Assembly: GCF_002443255.2 (NCBI RefSeq)
Contig: NW_019211456.1
Location: forward strand, 36,773,042-36,837,041
Source: Varroa destructor
Lineage: Eukaryota > Arthropoda > Arachnida > Mesostigmata > Varroidae
DNA: 64,000 nt
Direction of reading: 5' to 3'
The translations under genes were made by a program, and so were the position numbers. Below, in pieces: positions 59,201-64,000 of this stretch (positions are counted from its first letter, which is position 1; each line of letters begins with the position of its first letter). Below the pieces are notes generated by a model, which ran no database searches, was not told the DNA's origin, and saw only the letters and a list, made by a program, of their open reading frames with translations.

Positions 59201-62079
59201 TGCTGCTGCGTCGTGTGGGTAATCTGCTGTTGTTGTTGATGTATAAGCTGTTGTTGTTGCTGTGATTGTTGAGAATTATGAGGTGATTGCTGCTGTGACA
59301 GCTGAGGCGCGTAGAGGAACTTGTAAACCTGTGGATGCTGCTGCTGCGGCTGGCTTGCTACGCCCTGCTGTACGACAGGTACGACCTGGCCGAACTGGTC
59401 GGTCACCACATATTGCAACTCCTGCGGTTGAGGTTGTTGTATTACGGGTTGAAGGACCTGTTGGGTAGCCTGCACCAGCTGATGCTGCTGGATTCCTTGC
59501 GGCTGCGTAGTCAGTATCTTCGCTCGAACCTGCCGATGCGGTGAGGTTTGCTGTTGCTGTTGATTCTGCTGCGGTCGAATAGCTGGTGACGACAGCTGCC
59601 CTTGTGGACTATGGCTAGTGGAACTGATACTGTTTGGTGACCAAACTTGGGGACTTTGAGCACTGCTTGCTGTGCCGCGTTGGGCTACCTGAACATCAAC
59701 TGCGACCTGCTGCTGCTGCTGTTGTTGTGAGTCTTGCGGCTGGCCTTGCTGAAGGAAGGTAACCTGGTGGGTTTGTTGTATTCCTCCTGTTCCTGGTTGA
59801 ACTTGTTGCTGTTGTGCTTGGACGACGGCTGCTCCTTGATGATAATAATGGTCGTTGCTCACCTGCCCAGCGCCGATTACCGCCGACGAATCGGTCAAGC
59901 GAGCCTGCTGACCTTGATTCGCCTGATATTGAGATTGTTGCGGCGGCGGCGGCTGCTGCTGCGGCTGCGGCTGCTGGTAAAGCGTTTGCAAAGATTGCTG
60001 ATATTGTGTTCGTTGTTGCTGCTGCTGCTGCTGTTGTTGTTGTTGAACGTAGTGCAGTTGCTGCTGCTGATTCGGATCCTGTTGCTGGATGTACTGTACG
60101 GTTTGTTGCTGTTGTTGTGGTTGTCGCACAACGTGGAGCTGCGTAACCGTCTGCTGCTGTGGTCGCTGGTATACAATTTGCTGTTGTTGCGAGGCCTGGT
60201 GTTGCTGGTGCAATTGTCTCTGGTACTGGACGGCGGATTGCACCTGCACTTGCTGTGGCTGGCCCTGCTGTTGTTGCTGGGAGTCGTGCGGCGCCGCCTG
60301 TTGTAGCTCATGCGAATTGAACGTCCGCACGACAACACGTTGTGGAGACGTAGGCTGACTGGCAGACGATTGTAAATGTTGTAGCTGCGTTTGCTGTACG
60401 AATTGCTGCTGCTGCTGCTGCTGCTGCTGCTGTGGTTGCTGCTGCTGCTGCTGTTGTTGTTGACCAGCAGACGGATCCGTTGTACAGACAATCTGTTGCT
60501 GTTGGGATATTAATTGTCGTTGTTGCGGATCTTGCTGCTGTTGATCCTGTCGAATTAAATGAATCTGCTGGACTTGCTGCCCTTGAAAGGCTGGTCGTGG
60601 AGCGCTCTGCCGAAGAATTCGTGGCCTCGGTGGCTGTCCTAACCGTAGATGTTGTTGTAATTGCTGCTGCACTTGTTGAGAACGTAACGTTTGCTGTAGC
60701 TGAGGGCACACAACGTGCCCTTGAGGAACCTGAACCTGCACACGCGTCGCGGGCAATCGTGTTGCTGCTGGCGCTGGTTGACCGTTCACACGTGGACCAT
60801 TTGCACGGTTTCGTGACTGAATAGAATGCGCGCGAATCTGCTGATGCACCTGCGGAACGGTTAACTATGAGTAAAATCCAATAGTGCTTTGGGTATTGAG
60901 ATTTCCCACGTGATAGCTTAGTAGGTAACGTATTTGCTTGCTACTCTTGGGGATACGTTGTGGTTTAGGTTCGAACCCGGGCATGGATACACCTGGTTTC
61001 GTGCTGGCGGGAGCCAGCTGTCTGATGAAATACCTAATGGCGATACCGGACGTAAAACCCGGAAACACAGAGGGTAATGAAATGTACTTTTAACTCAAAC
61101 AAGCAAGCCAATAAGATAGCATGCTAGTTGTAAAAATAGGTAAATAAAAATAAATTTTCAGTACAAATCCTAAGTCAGTGGAGATTAACTAACCATACTA
61201 TTTCGTTGTACTACTATTTTGCCATATACTATCTTCTATAGGATAAAAGTGCGACTTTAACTGCATAGCTCAAAATTGATTTGCCTGAGGATCGTGAATC
61301 ACACGCGGCTGTCCAACGGCTCGCTGTTGTTGGGTTCCCCACGACGACGTAGATCCGGTGGCAACATTAATAGCCCCATTGGTTCTTACTACTACCCGTT
61401 GATTAGGTTGAGGGGAACCCCCTGCTAAAACCAGTTTCTGGTTTGGATCAGGTCCAGGCGACGGGTTCTGCTGTTGATTATGTTGACCTTGTTGCTGCTG
61501 TTGAGGGGCTTGTTGTTGGACATACTGAGTATACTGTTGTTGTTGCTGTTGTTGTTGTTGTTGCAGATGGGGATGAATAATTTGCTGTTGCTGCTGTGCT
61601 TGCGATGAAAGGTTTTGTTGCAGTTGTTGTGGTTGCGGTTGTCGGACCTGCGCGACGACGTGGCTCGCCAACGCTGCAGATTGCGGATGCACTTGCTGCT
61701 GTGGGAGCACCTGCTGCGGCTGCTGCTGTAGATGCTGTGTCACCTGCTGCTGCTGCTGCTGTTGTTGTTGTTGTTGTTGTTGTTGATGGAGCTGTTGTTG
61801 CTGTTGCTGCTGTGCGGCAGCCGCCGCAGCTGCATGCTGCTGTTGATGAATATGATGGTTGAGCTGTTGTTCCACTTGCAGCTGAACCTGTTGTTGTGGG
61901 CTGAGATGATGCAATTGCTGTTGTTGCAGTTGCAGATTAGGGGCTGTCGCGTTGTAACTGTGCTGGCTGAGCGCGCACGAAGCGCAAATTGTCGTGGCCG
62001 GTTGACCGGGCTGCTGTTGCTGCTGCTGCTCGCTGGAAGGCAGAGGCTGCTGACAGCAGGCACACACGCCGCCCGGCAT
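46972..62079 (-). CDS. SENP6/7-like: SENP6/7 (Ulp2)-type SUMO protease with a huge glutamine-rich N-terminus, 10-exon model
   Basis: Minus-strand exons, 5' to 3': 62079-61285, 60849-58754, 58622-58517, 52782-52587, 51169-51009, 50810-50580, 50037-49896, 49688-48623, 48037-47785 and 47247-46972. Phases close at every join to 5322 nt (1773 aa plus stop). Residues 1 to about 960 are glutamine-rich. A SUMO-interacting motif follows, then a PH-like conserved region, then the split Ulp1 C48 protease domain. The catalytic triad is His about 1454 (NSHWFLVIV), Asp about 1582 (IYIFDSLRG) and Cys about 1636 (QQTNFHDCGIFVLEY). IILKLHEEQ near the end matches SENP6 IILKLQESQ. SENP6/7 trims poly-SUMO2/3 chains in the nucleus. 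Length is near that of the fly Ulp2 homologue (velo). The catalytic part is certain. The Q-rich part is joined by phase and by lack of any stop or start between; a separate upstream gene is the alternative. Exon 1 needs a GC donor (CAG|GCAAAT). Confidence 0.75.
47785..48037 (-). CDS. SENP6/7-like, catalytic cysteine exon
   Basis: The exon encodes DYLTEEFLDKKKIECLF, then CPQQTNFHDCGIFVLEYAKK, then FLHNPLTVEQ and NRRIEISN. The oxyanion Gln and catalytic Cys stand in the C48 consensus P-Q-Q-x-N-x-x-D-C-G. Human SENP6 has REYLEVEW, VPQQNNFSDCGVYVLQYVE and FFENPI in the same places. Acceptor TTGCAG and donor GTAAGT are both good. Confidence 0.95.
48623..49688 (-). CDS. SENP6/7-like, catalytic His/Asp exon with acidic insert
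   Basis: The 354-codon exon holds a linker of about 100 residues, then PPEGTKGSMIIKSSDLLTLD, then DTFLNDTVIDFYMSYLKN (the Ulp domain entry), FFYSTLNK, RWTKGVDLFSKDFIVIPICQ, NSHWFLVIVCYPW and IYIFDSLRG. Between the His and Asp strands lies an insert of about 115 residues rich in Glu, Asp, Ala and Gly. SENP6 and SENP7 are known for such loops splitting the fold, where other SENPs have none, which supports assignment to that branch. Confidence 0.95.
49896..50037 (-). CDS. SENP6/7-like, exon between the PH-like and protease regions
   Basis: Starts KLRDLDSERIRSCYQSPKDC after a long T tract and CAG acceptor; ends PVPSTG at a GTATGT donor with one extra base that completes an Ala codon with the next exon. 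No separate domain recognised. Confidence 0.8.
50580..51169 (-). CDS. SENP6/7-like, two exons of the conserved pre-catalytic region
   Basis: Exons 51169-51009 and 50810-50580 read EVRIGSFLLKDRVVTFSSNH and VELEFGNGEIIKVVWALDYD, ending RKRVIIILEQ. The pattern of beta strands resembles the region before the protease domain in SENP6/7 (RIGT...PVIF... then LPVIFLQT). Both exons have GTGAG donors and join in phase. Function within the protein is not known to me. Confidence 0.8.
52587..52782 (-). CDS. SENP6/7-like, exon with SUMO-interacting motif
   Basis: Reads SGIGSGDSVVMIEDEDGGSP in a Ser/Gly/Asp-rich linker. V-V-M-I followed by E-D-E-D is a textbook SUMO-interacting motif (hydrophobic core then acidic residues). 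SENP6/7 proteins use SIMs to engage poly-SUMO chains. The acceptor is TGGACAG, and the donor (CCGG|GTTTGT) leaves one base that joins 51169 in phase. It is separated from the next upstream exon by a 5.7 kb intron. Confidence 0.7.
52783..58516. other. 5.7 kb intron of the SENP6/7-like gene
   Basis: No exon of this gene was seen inside, though a very short one could be missed. It carries a Penelope-like relic in its left part (about 53.4-55.3 kb). The stretch around 56.9-57.3 kb is somewhat GC- and CpG-richer without a recognised exon, so an internal promoter there cannot be excluded. The rest is AT-rich and featureless. Confidence 0.5.
53400..55300 (-). mobile_element. probable Penelope-like retroelement relic
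   Basis: The minus strand at about 53700-53790 reads HIGETERQLYK followed by LRTLKNV, which resembles the GIY-YIG endonuclease (YIGETERQLYKRLxEHLKNV). Upstream on the same strand, at about 54200-54270, FVPLVPGISKRFVTDVF recalls the I/LPYVPGLSERI block between RT and endonuclease of Penelope-like elements. Order and strand agree with that family. Frameshifts and stops are frequent. A farther upstream block at about 55000-55070 (LQRDTALEKELKILKGKST) may be its N-terminal part. I could not place the RT YADD motif, so the family is tentative. Confidence 0.45.
58517..58622 (-). CDS. SENP6/7-like, exon linking the Q-rich and protease halves
   Basis: A 35-codon exon reads PLASPSQTPQIRTPTMKVTK and then a basic AKKPRAPAK stretch, a possible nuclear localisation signal. 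It begins with the single base needed to complete the last codon of the Q-rich exon and ends in phase 0, as the SIM exon requires. The donor is GTAAGC and the acceptor TTTTAG. Confidence 0.65.
58754..60849 (-). CDS. Q-rich exon (about 699 aa), probably N-terminal part of the SENP6/7-like protein
   Basis: One open exon of 2096 nt between a CCGCAG acceptor and a GTGAGT donor. It codes almost entirely for glutamine runs broken by His, Val, Pro, Ser and Leu (for example VQVPQGHVVCPQLQQTLR, then many Q5-Q12 runs). Runs use mixed CAA and CAG codons, so they are not pure trinucleotide expansions. It has an Asn run near the end (YSNNNNNNNC). No folded domain is visible. Such regions are typical of disordered, phase-separating or coactivator-like proteins. 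Long open frames on the opposite strand here are repeat shadows. Confidence 0.75.
60850..61284. other. intron between the two Q-rich exons
   Basis: This 435-bp stretch has stops in the Q-rich frame and lacks the CAA/CAG pattern. It requires a GC donor (CAG|GCAAAT) at its 5' end on the minus strand and has a good CCGCAG acceptor. It contains a tRNA-like sequence. Confidence 0.5.
60905..60990 (+). repeat. tRNA-derived (SINE-like) sequence
   Basis: TAGCTTAGTAGGTAACG at about 60914-60930 fits the Pol III A box. GGTTCGAACCC at 60968-60978 is a near-perfect B box, at tRNA-like spacing. The acceptor and T stems do not pair well, so this is more likely a tRNA-derived SINE head or tRNA pseudogene than a working tRNA. 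Confidence 0.5.
61285..62079 (-). CDS. first Q-rich exon with paired CxxC motifs, proposed N-terminus of the SENP6/7-like protein
   Basis: From the ATG at 62079 it reads MPGGVCACCQQPLPSSEQ, a Q run, then TTICASCALSQHSYN, then long Gln/His/Ala runs to VIHDPQ. The two CxxC pairs (CACC and CASC), about 30 residues apart, could bind a metal ion as a small zinc motif. The frame is open a further 39 nt upstream, to 62118. The ATG at 62079 is chosen as the first good start, and an upstream 5' exon is possible. If no GC intron is used the frame would stop at 61270, giving a separate 269-aa protein. Confidence 0.6.
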
Positions 62080-62146
62080 CGCCCCCCGGACCCCACACGG
62101 CCACACCAGCAAGCCCAATCAGGCAGCACCACAACCTATGATACAG

Positions 62147-62291
62147 CTGGCTCTGAGCAACCAACACGGAGCCACCTACCTGTCTCAGCTGCCCTACGGA
62201 GCGCCGCGGAGCCGCCAGCGGCAGGGTCTATTGCTCCTATGAACAAGACAGCAAACAACAAATACAATGTTTAGGCATAAAGCGACTACTA

Positions 62292-62376
<85 letters not shown>
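62147..62376. promoter_or_regulatory. 5' flank of the SENP6/7-like gene with (TA)n and (GA)n tracts
   Basis: The first 90 bp are GC-rich and include a possible minus-strand donor (ACAG|GTAGGT at about 62178), suggesting a noncoding 5' exon. Upstream of it, in the minus sense, come (TA)n at 62292-62346 and (GA)n at 62347-62376. GA/TC tracts bind GAGA-type factors in arthropods. A role here is only inferred. Confidence 0.35.
62292..62376. repeat. compound (TA)n-(GA)n microsatellite
   Basis: About 27 TA units pass directly into about 15 GA units. Confidence 0.95.
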
Positions 62377-62377
<1 letters not shown>

Positions 62378-64000
62378 AAACAAAATTAGTTTTACATTAT
62401 AAAAGTATCTGTACTCTTGCAGACTTGCATGATCTCAAAAATAATACGATTAATTTGAACTGTTTTCTGTAAGTAGGATTTTCGTGACGAAGAGACGTGA
62501 AGAAAAAAGTCTGGCAACTTGGTACCACGAAAATCCTATTTTACTTTTATTTTTACTAATCAAAAAAAGCATCTCGAACATTTGTAATACGCGTCCTTTT
62601 CGGTTTGCATCCATTATCTTTCGGTCGTACGGAGAACCTTGCTACGTCTTGTTACTATTTTCGCGTAAACTGAATGTCAAAGCCATTCGGTTCTATTAGT
62701 GCAAGTAGTATTAATTGACGATAAATTTAATTGGGCACAAACAGTGACATTGATCACTGTATCTCGAGCTATTGGGGCTACTGGACGAACTAGTAAATTG
62801 CTTTGAGCTAAAAAAAGACACATGCTTTAATCAAACTCTTTTAAATAAACTAAATCCATCACTTTTACTTTGAACCATTACTTTTTCACTATAAAAAATA
62901 TATACATAATAATAGAACCTACGAAGCTGCCGAAGTGCACAGTGGTTATACTATTCGCCGATTATTCCCAAAAACTCTGTCAAGCCTAACGCGGTAACTG
63001 CAACTACGGGAATCGCAACTGCCCATTGACGAACATATTAGGTTTTACTAGAAACAGTATTTAAGTGGTCGTCCATTCAACCCGCATTAACATTTTGCAG
63101 CTTGGCGAATCGTCCATGTGGTCCCATCGACCATCTGAAACTACAGTCCCACTCGCCTCGACGACACAACACGGACAAGGCGAACAAGCTATCTGCCCTC
63201 TTAGATGTATGCCGCATTTCAGGAACAGGAAATACTGTTTAAGCATGGTTGTAGGCACGGTATAGCGGCGTTTTACGTGTGGCTTGGAAAAAAGACAGAA
63301 GTCAAGTTATTCTTTGTCATGGCTAAAATATTTCTTTCATAAGGATTATTGCTTTCGGAGAGGGGCGGAATTAAATTAGAGGAAAGTCGCGCAATTATTT
63401 TCACATCATTGCTAGCTTTTTTGTAGCGGTGTGCCAACGAATGATTCGTGTTCCAACGCTCCATTAATTATAACACCTGCCGTTGAGGTTCGGAACAAAT
63501 AACGTTCCTGGTCTTTGTCGTGTCGGCTACCGTGAAATTGCAAAACTAGCAATGATGCTCTCCAGCTATACTCTGGAAACGAATAGACCCCATATGCCAC
63601 TGCTGTATATTAGGCACGCGTAGATCTAATGAGATTGTATTCTTTTTGAAGGTTAGATACAGTAACTTTATCTGGTTTAAGTGGGAAAAACAAAATAAAA
63701 ATAACTCTACTATATGAAACTGGCACCGTGCAACGTGAAGATGAAATCCTCAATCTTATTTGTCTGTTTAGTAGAATAATCGATATTTCATAACTGTCTA
63801 AATCAAAACAATAGGTGATCATCTTAGGACTAGAATTATTTAAATGTTTTTTTTTTTTACAGCCATTGCAAACACTCTGAGTTAAATGACACTAGTATAG
63901 TTCCCGCGGCCCATATTAATTATTTGTGTCTTAGAAGTTTCTACACACGACTGCATGAAGACATATTTGCTCTTGCGCCGTGATATTTTACAACAAGATT
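62377..64000. other. intergenic end of window, with one unassigned exon-like block
   Basis: No gene recognised. Around 63095-63240 the sequence is GC- and CpG-richer and open on both strands. The plus strand follows a good acceptor (TTTTGCAG) and reads ESSMWSHRPSETTVPLASTT; the minus strand has a Cys-rich stretch (IACSPCPCCVVEASG). Either could be an exon of a gene that continues beyond the window. The remainder is AT-rich. Confidence 0.3.

Noticed and set aside
58650..60824. Long plus-strand and alternative-frame ORFs opposite the Q-rich exons (poly-Leu, poly-Ala, poly-Ser, poly-Cys)
   Set aside because: They are shadow frames of CAA/CAG repeats. Only the Gln frame has matching splice phases and mixed codons.
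60905..60990. A functional tRNA gene
   Set aside because: A and B boxes are present, but the stems pair poorly and a convincing anticodon arm was not found. A SINE or pseudogene is more likely.
61596..62274. Leu- and Val/Ala-rich ORFs overlapping the first Q-rich exon
   Set aside because: Shadow frames of the same repeats with no independent support.

Overview
This is a 64 kb piece of an animal nuclear genome, most likely an arthropod. A mite-like chelicerate is my guess, but nothing here proves it. Genes have spliced exons with GT-AG and a few GC-AG introns, introns run from a few hundred bases to nearly 6 kb, and intergenic DNA is AT-rich with microsatellites and decayed retroelements. There are two assembly gaps: 100 N at 26402-26501 and 25 N at 45920-45944. 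I saw no prokaryotic operon, rRNA or CRISPR. Exon models were made by hand by joining conserved protein blocks across splice sites and checking that reading phases close.

Layout. (1) 168-4936, plus: an eight-exon RCC1L (WBSCR16) gene, a mitochondrial RCC1-repeat protein of 500 aa. (2) 7421-12695, plus: a four-exon COMMD gene, best matching COMMD8 (220 aa), whose third intron is 3.6 kb. (3) 17551-18033, plus: an intronless V-ATPase proteolipid subunit c (160 aa), with CACGTG (CLEAR/M-box-like) and CCAAT sites upstream. (4) 28166 or 29251 to 32232, plus: a RASSF1/3/5-type gene with C1, RA and SARAH domains. (5) 33.75-34.84 kb: relic of an R1/I-type non-LTR retrotransposon. (6) About 34.8-47 kb: gene-poor DNA with repeats and a long TG-rich array. 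(7) 46972-62079, minus: a SENP6/7 (Ulp2)-type SUMO protease. Ten exons close in phase to a 1773-aa model whose first roughly 960 residues are extremely glutamine-rich. Its largest intron holds a Penelope-like element relic, and another intron holds a tRNA-derived (SINE-like) sequence.

The genes are independent housekeeping or signalling loci: mitochondrial GTPase/ribosome function (RCC1L), Commander-complex trafficking (COMMD8), proton pumping (V-ATPase c), Hippo/Ras signalling (RASSF) and poly-SUMO editing (SENP6/7). The most notable item is the large Q-rich N-terminal region apparently joined to the SUMO protease. Its link to the catalytic part rests on splice-phase agreement and the absence of any stop or start between them, so it needs transcript evidence. 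Smaller items are a perfect 42-bp palindrome, a 24-bp-arm hairpin inside the retroelement relic, and several coding-like blocks I could not assign.
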